In this document: positions 1-6,241 of the stretch, in pieces | Numbering within the stretch: the first letter of the stretch is position 1 | Layout of the letters: every line of letters begins with the position of its first letter | DNA from: Gammaproteobacteria bacterium | GTDB lineage: Bacteria; Pseudomonadota; Gammaproteobacteria; Steroidobacterales; JACDCP01 | Reading direction: 5' to 3' | Length of the DNA: 7,740 nt | NCBI GenBank assembly: GCA_013817465.1 | Contig: JACDCP010000153.1 | Coordinates: 1-7,740, forward strand | Notes under the pieces: model-generated | Told to the model about the DNA's origin: nothing | The model's input: only the letters and a program-made list of their open reading frames with translations | Database searches by the model: none | Program-made: the position numbers and the translations under genes

Positions 1-527
1 AGAACGAGCATGGGCTCACCCCGATAAATGCCGACCGACACGGCAGCGACCTGGCCATGCAGTGGATCGCGTCGCAGTTTGCCGCCCAGCGAGCGAAGCG
101 CGTCGGCGAGCGCCAGGTAGCCCGTGGTGATCGCTGCGGTGCGGGTGCCGCCATCGGCCTGGAGCACGTCGCAGTCGATGGTGATCGTGCGTTCGCCGAG
201 CGCCTGGAGTTCGACGACTGCGCGCAGGGAGCGGCCGATCAGGCGCTGGATTTCAAAGGTCCGCCCACCTTGCCGGCCGCGGGCAGCCTCGCGCGGCATG
301 CGCGTGTGCGTCGCGCGCGGCAGCATGCCGTACTCGGCGGTTACCCAGCCGCGTGCGCTGCCGCGCAGGAAAGGCGGCACGCGATCCTCGACGCTCGCCG
401 TGCACAGCACCCGCGTGTCGCCGAAGATGCCGAGCACGGAACCCTCGGCATAGCGCGTGTAGCTGCGCTGGAAGGTGACGGGACGCAACTCATCGACGGC
501 CCGCCCGCTGGGGCGTGAGGCTTTCAT
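1..527 (-). CDS. rph: RNase PH (tRNA nucleotidyltransferase), 3' part cut by window edge
   Basis: RNase PH is a phosphorolytic 3'-to-5' exoribonuclease that trims tRNA 3' ends and other structured RNAs, using phosphate and releasing nucleoside diphosphates. The reverse strand gives 175 codons that match the family without a break: RPVTFQRSYTRYAEGS (residues 15-30), GDTRVLCTAS (36-45), WVTAEYGMLPRATHTR (61-76), GRQGGRTFEIQRLIGRSLRA (84-103) and DCDVLQADGGTRTAAITTG (118-136). The phosphate-binding arginines known as Arg86 and Arg126 correspond here to R89 and R129. The family is about 238 residues long, so roughly 60 C-terminal residues, including the catalytic aspartates, lie outside the window. 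The ATG overlaps the stop of the upstream phosphatase gene (ATGA). The only purine-rich stretch, GGCAGGG, touches the start codon, so translation is probably coupled to the upstream gene. No frameshift is visible, unlike the well-known rph-1 allele of E. coli K-12. Confidence 0.95.
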   Translation of the reverse strand, partial: MKASRPSGRAVDELRPVTFQRSYTRYAEGSVLGIFGDTRVLCTASVEDRVPPFLRGSARGWVTAEYGMLPRATHTRMPREAARGRQGGRTFEIQRLIGRSLRAVVELQALGERTITIDCDVLQADGGTRTAAITTGYLALADALRSLGGKLRRDPLHGQVAAVSVGIYRGEPMLV

Positions 528-1267
528 CCCTGCCAGCGCAGGGCAATGGCCGTGGTGTTGTCGCTGTACGGCGAGGAGGACTTGACCGCCTGCCGGCCGA
601 GCGCTGCGAGCCGCACCGCCAGTGGTGCCTCGTTTCCGTCGCCCAGCGAGGCCACGCTCGCCTCGTCGAGGTTTGCCCAGAAACCGTCGGTGCATAGCAC
701 GAGCACATCGCCCGGCGAGAGCTTGCGCGTATTTGTCACGCTCATCTCGGGCAGCGCCGCGTCGCCGCCCAGGCAGCACTCGACGAAATTGCGCATCGGA
801 TGTCCCGGCACTTCATCTTCGGTAATCAGACCTTCGCGCAGCAACACCTCAACGTGACTGTGATCTCGCGTGCGCTCATGCACGGCGCCTTTGCGCAACA
901 GATACACGCGGCTGTCGCCGACATGCGCCCAGTGCGCCGTGCCGTTCTGCACGACGCAAGCCGCGCAGGTCGCGCGCGGCCGCACATCGAGCGTTTGCCC
1001 TGCGCCGATCCTGACCACCTCGTCATGCGCCCGCGATACGGCGATGTGCAAAAAGCCCTGCGGGTCGAGGATCGGCCGCGACGTCTGCCAGAAGTGATCG
1101 AGCATGGCTTTGGCGGCCGTTTCCGCAGCCCGCTCGCCTTCCGCGTGCCCGCCCATACCGTCGATGATGACGAGGAAAACGACTTCGTTGTCGAGCGCTA
1201 TGCGACTGCGATCCTGATTCTGCTCGCGATCGCCAAGCAGGCTCAACTCGGCGCTTTCGATCTGCAA
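524..1267 (-). CDS. PP2C-family serine/threonine protein phosphatase
   Basis: This 247-residue protein is a single-domain, soluble PP2C (PPM) metal-dependent phosphatase expected to dephosphorylate Ser/Thr on cytoplasmic proteins. The motifs appear in order: GDREQNQDR (12-20), IDGMGGH (35-41, with metal ligand D36), GDSRVYLLR (117-125), RDHS (134-137), CTDGFW (192-197, D194) and SDNTTAIAL (235-243, D236). No signal peptide or membrane segment is seen. The start is a TTG at 1267-1265. No ATG or GTG lies upstream in frame for about 90 bases, GGAGAG sits 5 bases before the TTG, and the resulting MQIESAELSLLG start resembles other small bacterial PP2Cs. The gene overlaps rph by the ATGA junction, so the two are almost surely co-transcribed. 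No partner kinase is seen in the window. The substrate is unknown; the family call is firm. Confidence 0.92.
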   Translation of the reverse strand: MQIESAELSLLGDREQNQDRSRIALDNEVVFLVIIDGMGGHAEGERAAETAAKAMLDHFWQTSRPILDPQGFLHIAVSRAHDEVVRIGAGQTLDVRPRATCAACVVQNGTAHWAHVGDSRVYLLRKGAVHERTRDHSHVEVLLREGLITEDEVPGHPMRNFVECCLGGDAALPEMSVTNTRKLSPGDVLVLCTDGFWANLDEASVASLGDGNEAPLAVRLAALGRQAVKSSSPYSDNTTAIALRWQG

Positions 1268-1310
1268 AAGGCTCTCCGGATAGATCGTCGGACGGGGCGG
1301 GATAGCGATC

Positions 1311-1339
1311 AGTATCCCAGAAACCGCGCTGCGACTGAA
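1311..1339 (-). promoter_or_regulatory. candidate sigma-70 promoter for the PP2C-rph pair
   Basis: Reading leftward, TTCAGT (1339-1334, 3 of 6 matches to the -35 consensus) is followed after 17 bases by GATACT (1316-1311, 4 of 6 matches to the -10). TGG directly precedes the -10, forming an extended -10 (TGn). Transcription would begin near 1304, giving a leader of about 37 bases before the TTG start. This is consensus matching by eye only, in a GC-rich genome where chance matches occur. Confidence 0.33.
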
Positions 1340-1368
1340 CTGCGAGCAGACAACGGCGACGGCCCTCG

Positions 1369-1382
1369 ACCTGCCGGCAGGT
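1369..1382. repeat. perfect 14-bp palindrome in the divergent intergenic region
   Basis: ACCTGCCGGCAGGT is its own reverse complement over all 14 bases. It lies between the divergent PP2C and yicC genes, about 30 bases upstream of the candidate leftward promoter. A dimeric regulator could bind such a site, but no regulator is identified. Short GC-rich palindromes also arise by chance. Confidence 0.5.
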
Positions 1383-1404
1383 GTTTACAACAGGGTTCTT
1401 CAAC

Positions 1405-1425
1405 CGCCTGCCAGGGCCCCAGGCG
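1405..1425. repeat. inverted repeat CGCCTG-N9-CAGGCG
   Basis: A perfect 6-bp inverted repeat (1405-1410 and 1420-1425) surrounds a 9-base GC-rich spacer, 22 bases from the 14-bp palindrome. The left arm runs on as GCCTGCC, sharing the CCTGCC core of that palindrome. No T-run follows on either strand, so it does not look like a terminator. It may be a second weak binding site or chance. Confidence 0.35.
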
Positions 1426-1512
1426 CGAACGCGGTGATCGGCTGCGGCCCTTGTTGCGCGGCGGCGGCTGTCATGAAAGACTTTTTCGCTCAGCGGTAGA
1501 TGGACCGGCGCA

Positions 1513-2379
1513 ATGATCCTCAGCATGACCGGCTTTGCCAGGCGCGAGCGCCCCGGGGCGACGGACAGCCTCACCTGGGAGCTGCGCAGCGTCAATCACC
1601 GCTTTCTCGATCTGGGCTTCCGCCTGCCCGAAGAGTTCCGGCGTCTCGAGCCGCGTTTTCGGCGCGCTGTCTCTTCGGTACTGCGCCGCGGCAAGGTGGA
1701 CTGCTTCCTGCAATACCAGCGCGCTGCCCGTGGGGCGACGGCACTACGCATCAACGAGGGGCTGGCGACGCACGTAGCCGAGAGCGCTCGCGCGATCGCT
1801 GCGCTCATGGATGCGCCGCGCCCGGTGAGCCCGATGGAGATCCTGCGGTGGCCCGGGGTTGTCGAAGAGCCACGGCCGGATCTCGACCCGCTGCATGAAG
1901 CAGCAGTCGATCTGCTCGAAAATGCGCTGGAGGAGTTGAGCGCGGCACGCAGACAGGAGGGCACCCGCATCGGCGTATTGCTGGAGACGCGGCTGACGGC
2001 GCTCGGCGAGCTGGTCGGCGAAGTCCGGGCACGATTGCCCGAGGCACATGCCCGGATACGCGAAAGAATCCTCGAGCGCGTGCGCCAGCTCGGTATCGAG
2101 ACAATCAACGATCGTCTCGAGCAGGAGCTCGTGCTGCTCGCGCAGCGTCTCGACGTCGCCGAGGAGCTGGAGCGGTTCGAGTCTCATGTTTGCGCCATGC
2201 GCGAAACGCTGGCCGGGCTGGAGCCGGCCGGCCGCCGGCTCGACTTTCTGCTGCAGGAGCTGAACCGCGAAGCGAACACGCTGGCCTCCAAGTCGCAGGA
2301 CGTCGCCACTACACGAGCGGCCGTGGACATGAAGGTGCTCATCGAGCAGTTGCGCGAGCAGGTGCAGAATGTCGAGTGA
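1513..2379 (+). CDS. yicC: YicC/YloC family endoribonuclease
   Basis: YicC proteins are a widespread family recently linked to RNA cleavage; E. coli YicC affects degradation of the small RNA RyhB. The 288-residue product matches E. coli YicC (287 residues) end to end. The N-terminal YicC domain (about 1-155) contains MILSMTGFARRE at the start, LRSVNHRFLD (24-33), FRLPEEFRRLEP (36-47) and ILRWPGV (110-116). The C-terminal DUF1732 domain (about 205-288) contains EQELVLLAQRLDVAEELERF (203-222), RRLDFLLQELNREANTLASK (241-260) and a QVQNVE end. The middle (120-200) is charged and probably helical. The ATG at 1513 reproduces the family start. The ribosome binding site is weak (GATGGA, 8 bases upstream). 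The gene overlaps gmk by 11 bases, so the two are co-transcribed and probably translationally coupled. Confidence 0.95.
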   Translation: MILSMTGFARRERPGATDSLTWELRSVNHRFLDLGFRLPEEFRRLEPRFRRAVSSVLRRGKVDCFLQYQRAARGATALRINEGLATHVAESARAIAALMDAPRPVSPMEILRWPGVVEEPRPDLDPLHEAAVDLLENALEELSAARRQEGTRIGVLLETRLTALGELVGEVRARLPEAHARIRERILERVRQLGIETINDRLEQELVLLAQRLDVAEELERFESHVCAMRETLAGLEPAGRRLDFLLQELNREANTLASKSQDVATTRAAVDMKVLIEQLREQVQNVE

Positions 2380-3040
2380 GCTTGCCGCCGGTCCGTCGCA
2401 TGACATGGCGCAGGCCGGCCGTCTGTACGTCGTTTCGGCACCCTCCGGCGCGGGCAAGACCAGCCTCGTCAAGGCGCTCGTCGATCTCGACCCGGCGCTC
2501 GTTTTTTCGATTTCCTATACGACGCGGCCGAAGCGCCCCAACGAAATAGAGGGCAAGGATTACTTTTTCGTCGACAAGGGCCGCTTCGACAGCCTGGTCG
2601 AGGCCGGCGAGTTTCTCGAACACGCGGAGGTGTTCGGCAACTGCTACGGTACCGGCCGCTCGCACGTGGAGGCATTGCTGGCCGAGGGGCACAACGTGAT
2701 TCTGGAAATCGACTGGCAGGGCGCGCGGCAGATCCGCGCTGCCATGCCCGGTTGCCGCACCATCTTCGTGCTGCCGCCCTCCGTTGCGGAGCTCGAGCGG
2801 CGCCTCCGCGGCCGCAGCACTGACGACGAAGCGACCATTCAACGCCGGCTCTCAGAGGCGTCTGCCGACCTCGGGCACTGGGGCGAGTTCGATTATGTGA
2901 TCGTCAATGACGATTTTACGACGGCGCTCGAACATCTCGCCCAGGTCGTGCGCGGGGCAGGCGAGCAGTCGAGCACGGCCGAGCCGGCGCTTCGGCAGTT
3001 CGTGGAGAAGCTGGGCGCGGCCGCGAAAAAGGCGGGTTGA
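2369..3040 (+). CDS. gmk: Guanylate kinase
   Basis: Gmk phosphorylates GMP (and dGMP) to GDP with ATP, an essential step of guanine nucleotide synthesis that also feeds (p)ppGpp production. The 223-residue reading frame shows the P-loop APSGAGKTS (24-32), the GMP-binding stretch SISYTTRPKRPNEIEGKDYF (47-66), YGT (93-95), EIDWQGARQI (113-122), the lid-region arginines RRLRGRS (144-150) and DYVIVNDDF (175-183). The start is uncertain. ATG at 2369 lies inside the end of yicC and has AGG 6 bases upstream. ATG at 2405 would give a 211-residue protein beginning MAQAGRLYVVSAP, which matches the E. coli start (MAQGTLYIVSAP, 207 residues) but has no visible Shine-Dalgarno. The first 12 residues of the long form are low-complexity and dispensable by homology. 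Function is firm either way. Confidence 0.96.
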   Translation: MSSELAAGPSHDMAQAGRLYVVSAPSGAGKTSLVKALVDLDPALVFSISYTTRPKRPNEIEGKDYFFVDKGRFDSLVEAGEFLEHAEVFGNCYGTGRSHVEALLAEGHNVILEIDWQGARQIRAAMPGCRTIFVLPPSVAELERRLRGRSTDDEATIQRRLSEASADLGHWGEFDYVIVNDDFTTALEHLAQVVRGAGEQSSTAEPALRQFVEKLGAAAKKAG

Positions 3041-3065
3041 CGGCCCGAGCGTGGGCCGATACAAG
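3037..3065 (+). promoter_or_regulatory. candidate sigma-70 promoter upstream of rpoZ
   Basis: TTGACG (3037-3042, 5 of 6 matches) overlaps the gmk stop codon. It is followed after 17 bases by TACAAG (3060-3065, 4 of 6 matches). Transcription would start near 3072 and leave a leader of about 113 bases before rpoZ. A weaker alternative lies closer: TTCGCC (3112-3117), a 16-base spacer and TAAACT (3134-3139). Either could drive rpoZ-spoT-ridA-recG separately from yicC-gmk. This was found by eye only. Confidence 0.4.
3041..3058 (+). other. short hairpin just after the gmk stop
   Basis: CGGCCC and GGGCCG form a perfect 6-bp GC-only stem around the 6-base loop GAGCGT, starting at the first base after the gmk stop. 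No T-run follows (the nearest, T6, is at 3101-3106, more than 40 bases on), so it is not a good intrinsic terminator. It may protect the 3' end of the yicC-gmk message. It lies in the spacer of the candidate rpoZ promoter. Confidence 0.35.
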
Positions 3066-3184
3066 CCTTTCAGGCCTGTCACAATACGACGTGAGAGCTG
3101 TTTTTTCGCCTTTCGCCGGCCGAACGAACTGGGTAAACTGATGGTCCGCACCGCCCAGGTGCCCGATCGAGGATCACTCCCCTG

Positions 3185-3463
3185 ATGGCCAGAATCACCG
3201 TCGAAGACTGTCTCGACAGAGTCGATAACCTGTTCGAGCTCGTGCTCGTCGCTTCCAGGCGCGCGCGGCGACTCGCGAACGGCGCCGAGGCGCAGGTCGC
3301 GTGGGAAAACGACAAGCCTACCGTGGTCGCGCTGCGCGAGATCGCTGCGGGCCATGTCAATGCGTCGATTCTCGAGGAACCCGAGCAACCCGCCGACACG
3401 GCGAGCTCGCTCGAGGCGTCAGCGGAGGCCATATTCGAGCGCGCGCCTGCCATCCGTGACTGA
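3185..3463 (+). CDS. rpoZ: RNA polymerase omega subunit
   Basis: Omega is the small RNA polymerase subunit that wraps the beta' C-terminal region and aids core assembly. Together with beta' it forms (p)ppGpp binding site 1. The 92-residue product is close to the E. coli length (91) and shows MARITVEDCLDRVDNLFELV (1-20), LVASRRARRL (21-30), ENDKPTVVALREIAAG (41-56) and an acidic, alanine-rich variable tail. The N-terminal MAR residues that contact ppGpp in E. coli omega are kept. The ATG at 3185 is the only start giving the family N-terminus. A Shine-Dalgarno-like GAGGA (3169-3173) lies 11 bases upstream, a rather long spacing. The gene sits between gmk and spoT, 108 bases before spoT. Confidence 0.96.
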   Translation: MARITVEDCLDRVDNLFELVLVASRRARRLANGAEAQVAWENDKPTVVALREIAAGHVNASILEEPEQPADTASSLEASAEAIFERAPAIRD

Positions 3464-3571
3464 ACGCGGCCGAGCGGTGATCGTCCAAACGAGGTAGCAG
3501 CGGGTAGCGCCTGCCACAAGCATCCGCCCGGCACCCGCGGCCCGCTAGCGATAGGCTCTCGAGCTACGACT

Positions 3572-5719
3572 GTGGAACACACCGCTTCCGTTCTTGGCCG
3601 GATACCGAAGGGCAAGCGCCCCAGGGATGTCAACGCGCTGCTCGCCAAGCTCGAGTCCTATCTGACGCCGGAGCAGGTCGGCCAGGTCTACGCCGCCTAC
3701 GAGTTCGGCGCGGATGTCCACGAAGGCCAGCGACGCCTCTCCGGCGAGCCTTTCATTTCGCATCCCGTGGCCGTCGCGAGCCTGCTGGCCGATCTGCACC
3801 TCGATGCCCCGACCATCACCGCCGCGATCCTGCACGACGTCATCGAGGACACGCCGACGGCGAAGGAGCAGCTCGCCGAACAGTTCGGCCGTGAAGTGGC
3901 GGCGCTGGTCGACGGCGTCAGCAAGCTCGATCGCGTCCAGTTCCGCAGCCGCGCCGAGGCGCAAGCCGAAAGCTTCCGCAAAATGCTGCTCGCCATGGCC
4001 GACGACATTCGCGTCATCATGGTCAAGCTGGCCGACCGGACGCACAATATGCGCACCCTGGGTTCCGTGCCGCCGGCAAAAAGCCGCCGCATCGCGCGCG
4101 AGACCCTTGACATCTACGCGCCCATAGCCAACCGGCTCGGCATCAACTCGATGCGCCTCGAGCTCGAGGAGCTGGGCTTCAAGGCCCTGTACCCCTACCG
4201 GCACCGGGTGCTCGAACGCGCGCTGAGACGCTCGCGCGGCAACCAGCGCCAGTTCATGCGCAGGATTCAGGACCGGCTCGAGAAAGCATTGCGCAAGGCG
4301 GCGATCCAGGCCGAGGTGCAGGGGCGCGAGAAGCATCTTTACAGCATTTACCGGAAGATGCAGCAGAAGGGACGCTCGTTGAACGAGATCGTGGATGTGT
4401 TCGGCCTGCGCATTGTCGTCAACAGCGCCGATACCTGCTATCGCGTGCTCGGTATCGTGCACTCGCACTACCGGCCGATGCCGGGCCGCTTCAAGGATTA
4501 CATCGCCATTCCGCGCATCAACGGCTACCAGTCCCTGCACACGACGCTGTTCGGTCCCAACGGCCTGCCGCTGGAAGTGCAGATTCGCACCGAGGACATG
4601 GACCGCATTGCGGAGTCGGGCATTGCCGCGCACTGGCAGTACAAGACCGGCGACGCGCTGGGCGCTGCGCCGCAGGCGCGCGCGCACGAGTGGCTCAAGG
4701 GACTCATCGACATGCAGGGCAACTCCGAGGAATTCCTCGAGAGCGTGAAGATCGATCTGTTTCCGGACAAAGTGTACGTATTCACGCCGACGGGCGAGAT
4801 CCGCCGCCTGCCGCGCGGCGCAACCGCGCTCGATTTCGCCTATTCCGTGCATACCGACGTCGGCAACCGTTGCGTGGCGGCCAAGGTCGACCGGCGTCTC
4901 GTGCCGTTGCGCACGCAGCTCGTCACCGGGCAGAGCGTCGAGATCCTTACCGCCCGCGGCGCGAAACCCAACCCGGCGTGGATCAATTTCGTCGTCACGG
5001 CCAAGGCGCGTGCAGCAATCCGCAATTACCTGAAGAATCTGCAGCGCGGCGAGGCTCGCGAACTGGGCCGGAGACTGCTCGACCAGGCGCTCGGCGAGTT
5101 TTCGATGTCAGTGCGCAAGGTCGGCCGGCGCAAGCTCAAGGCGCTCACCGACGAGCTTGCGCTCGCAGATGCCGACGAGTTGTTCGAAAAAATCGGCCTC
5201 GGCGAGCGCCTCGCGCCGCTCGTAGCGCGCCGCCTGGTCGCCGGCGGCGACGAGGCCGAGCCCGGCCGCCAGGTCGAGCCGCTCAGCATCGCCGGCACCG
5301 AAGGCATGGTCGTCACGTACGCGCGATGCTGTTTCCCGGTCCCCGACGACCCGATCATGGGTTACCTGAGCGCCGGCCGCGGCGTCGTCATTCACCGCAA
5401 CGACTGTGGCAACCTCGCCGAGTATCGCAAGCAGCCGGAGAAGTGGGTCGCCGTCGACTGGAAACACAAGGTCGCGCGCCGCTTCTCGGTGGAGATCCGC
5501 GTCGAGGTCATCAACCGGCTCGGCGTGCTCGCCGAGGTCGCGGCAAACATCGCCGAAAGCAATACCAATATCGAGCACGTCTCGGTCGTGGAGCGCGACG
5601 GCGATACCTCGACGCTGATCTTTCAGCTTCAAGTGAGCGACCGGCGGCACCTCGAAGAGCTGCTCAATCGCATTCGCGCGCTGCCCGATGCGTACAAAGC
5701 CACGCGAAGCTGCGCTTGA
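3572..5719 (+). CDS. spoT: Bifunctional (p)ppGpp synthetase/hydrolase SpoT
   Basis: SpoT makes and degrades the alarmone (p)ppGpp, tuning growth, rRNA synthesis and stress responses. The 715-residue protein has all family parts. The HD hydrolase domain (about 35-190) has SHP (H64), HDVIED (88-93) and LADRTHN (153-159, D155). The synthetase domain (about 230-360) has D275, GRFKDYIAIPRINGYQSLHT (305-324) and LEVQIRTEDMD (334-344). The TGS domain (about 399-460) starts VYVFTPTGEI. A Cys-containing region holds RCCFPVPDDP (585-594) and HRNDC (608-612), and a C-terminal ACT domain covers about 636-714. The RFKD form of the RXKD motif (306-309) marks a bifunctional enzyme rather than RelA, which carries EXDD. 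The GTG at 3572 is the only workable start. It adds about 19 residues before the part matching E. coli SpoT (702 residues), and the ribosome binding site is weak. It ends 23 bases before ridA. Confidence 0.97.
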   Translation: MEHTASVLGRIPKGKRPRDVNALLAKLESYLTPEQVGQVYAAYEFGADVHEGQRRLSGEPFISHPVAVASLLADLHLDAPTITAAILHDVIEDTPTAKEQLAEQFGREVAALVDGVSKLDRVQFRSRAEAQAESFRKMLLAMADDIRVIMVKLADRTHNMRTLGSVPPAKSRRIARETLDIYAPIANRLGINSMRLELEELGFKALYPYRHRVLERALRRSRGNQRQFMRRIQDRLEKALRKAAIQAEVQGREKHLYSIYRKMQQKGRSLNEIVDVFGLRIVVNSADTCYRVLGIVHSHYRPMPGRFKDYIAIPRINGYQSLHTTLFGPNGLPLEVQIRTEDMDRIAESGIAAHWQYKTGDALGAAPQARAHEWLKGLIDMQGNSEEFLESVKIDLFPDKVYVFTPTGEIRRLPRGATALDFAYSVHTDVGNRCVAAKVDRRLVPLRTQLVTGQSVEILTARGAKPNPAWINFVVTAKARAAIRNYLKNLQRGEARELGRRLLDQALGEFSMSVRKVGRRKLKALTDELALADADELFEKIGLGERLAPLVARRLVAGGDEAEPGRQVEPLSIAGTEGMVVTYARCCFPVPDDPIMGYLSAGRGVVIHRNDCGNLAEYRKQPEKWVAVDWKHKVARRFSVEIRVEVINRLGVLAEVAANIAESNTNIEHVSVVERDGDTSTLIFQLQVSDRRHLEELLNRIRALPDAYKATRSCA

Positions 5720-5730
5720 ACCCTACGCCG

Positions 5731-5735
5731 AGGAG
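5731..5735 (+). promoter_or_regulatory. ribosome binding site of ridA
   Basis: AGGAG, 7 bases before the ATG at 5743, is the clearest Shine-Dalgarno in the window and fixes the ridA start. It suggests ridA is translated more strongly than its neighbours spoT and recG, which have GTG starts and weak sites. Confidence 0.75.
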
Positions 5736-5742
5736 CTGAACC

Positions 5743-6123
5743 ATGGCGCGCACGATCGTCACCACCGCCAGCGCGCCTGCGGCGATAGGCACGTATTCGC
5801 AGGCCGTGAAGATCGATGGCCGGGTCTATCTGTCCGGCCAGATTCCGCTCGACCCGCAGACCGGCCGTCTGGTCGAAGGCGACTTCGCCGCTCATGCGAG
5901 GCGCGTTTTCGACAATCTCGCCGCCGTGGCGGAAGCGGCCGGCGGCTCTCTGGCCGCCGTAGCGAAGCTCAACGTCTACCTGACCGACCTGGCCAATTTC
6001 GCGACCGTCAACGACGTCATGGCCGATTACTTCACCGAGCCTTATCCGGCGCGCGCTGTTGTCGGCGTGGCCGCTTTGCCGCGCGGCGCGGCCATCGAAG
6101 CGGATGGTGTCCTCGAGCTATGA
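5743..6123 (+). CDS. ridA: RidA family enamine/imine deaminase
   Basis: RidA (YjgF/YER057c/UK114 family) is a cytosolic protein, usually a homotrimer, that hydrolyses reactive enamines/imines such as 2-aminoacrylate released by PLP enzymes, protecting other PLP enzymes from damage. The 126-residue protein covers the whole domain: APAAIGTYSQAV (11-22, Y18), VYLSGQIPLDPQTG (28-41, S31), ARRVFDNLAAVAEAAGG (52-68), FATVNDVMADYF (86-97, N90) and YPARAVVGVAALPRGAAIEA (101-120). The key arginine is R104 and the conserved acid is E119, so it belongs to the active RidA type. The position of the Cys107 of E. coli RidA is Val here, which is common in the family. It lies 23 bases after spoT and is probably in the same transcript. 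Confidence 0.95.
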   Translation: MARTIVTTASAPAAIGTYSQAVKIDGRVYLSGQIPLDPQTGRLVEGDFAAHARRVFDNLAAVAEAAGGSLAAVAKLNVYLTDLANFATVNDVMADYFTEPYPARAVVGVAALPRGAAIEADGVLEL

Positions 6124-6241
6124 CTTCGACCGGCCGCTCGATGCATGCCAGCTTGCCTCTCCGCGCGAATGCCGAGGGGCACAGACACCGCCCTGTCACT
6201 GTCCGGGAGGGAGCCGCAGGCAGGGGCGAGTCCCGAGCAGC

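Noticed and set aside
800..1516. A 238-codon plus-strand frame opposite the phosphatase and across the intergenic region
   Set aside because: Antisense shadow of the PP2C gene with no domain. It crosses the divergent regulatory region and ends just inside yicC.
1744..2472. A 242-codon minus-strand frame opposite yicC and the start of gmk
   Set aside because: Both plus-strand proteins match known families across this span, and the antisense product has no recognisable features.
3041..3106. Intrinsic terminator after gmk (GC hairpin plus T6)
   Set aside because: The T6 run at 3101-3106 is more than 40 bases past the hairpin and has no stem of its own directly before it.
3545..4852. A 435-codon open frame on the minus strand opposite the first half of spoT
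   Set aside because: It lies wholly antisense to a gene with strong family motifs. Its translation is rich in A, R, V, L, H, E and D with no recognisable domain, as expected when GC-rich codon bias removes stops on the opposite strand.
4690..5739. A 349-codon open frame on the plus strand overlapping the second half of spoT
   Set aside because: It is a shifted frame of spoT, made mostly of Arg, Ala, Gly and Pro, with no motif. It is a by-product of GC-rich codons.
6124..6241. A small gene or separate upstream start for recG between ridA and recG
   Set aside because: The recG frame is open here but has no ATG, GTG or TTG before 6242, and the translation does not resemble any RecG N-terminus. 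No other convincing short gene or hairpin was seen.
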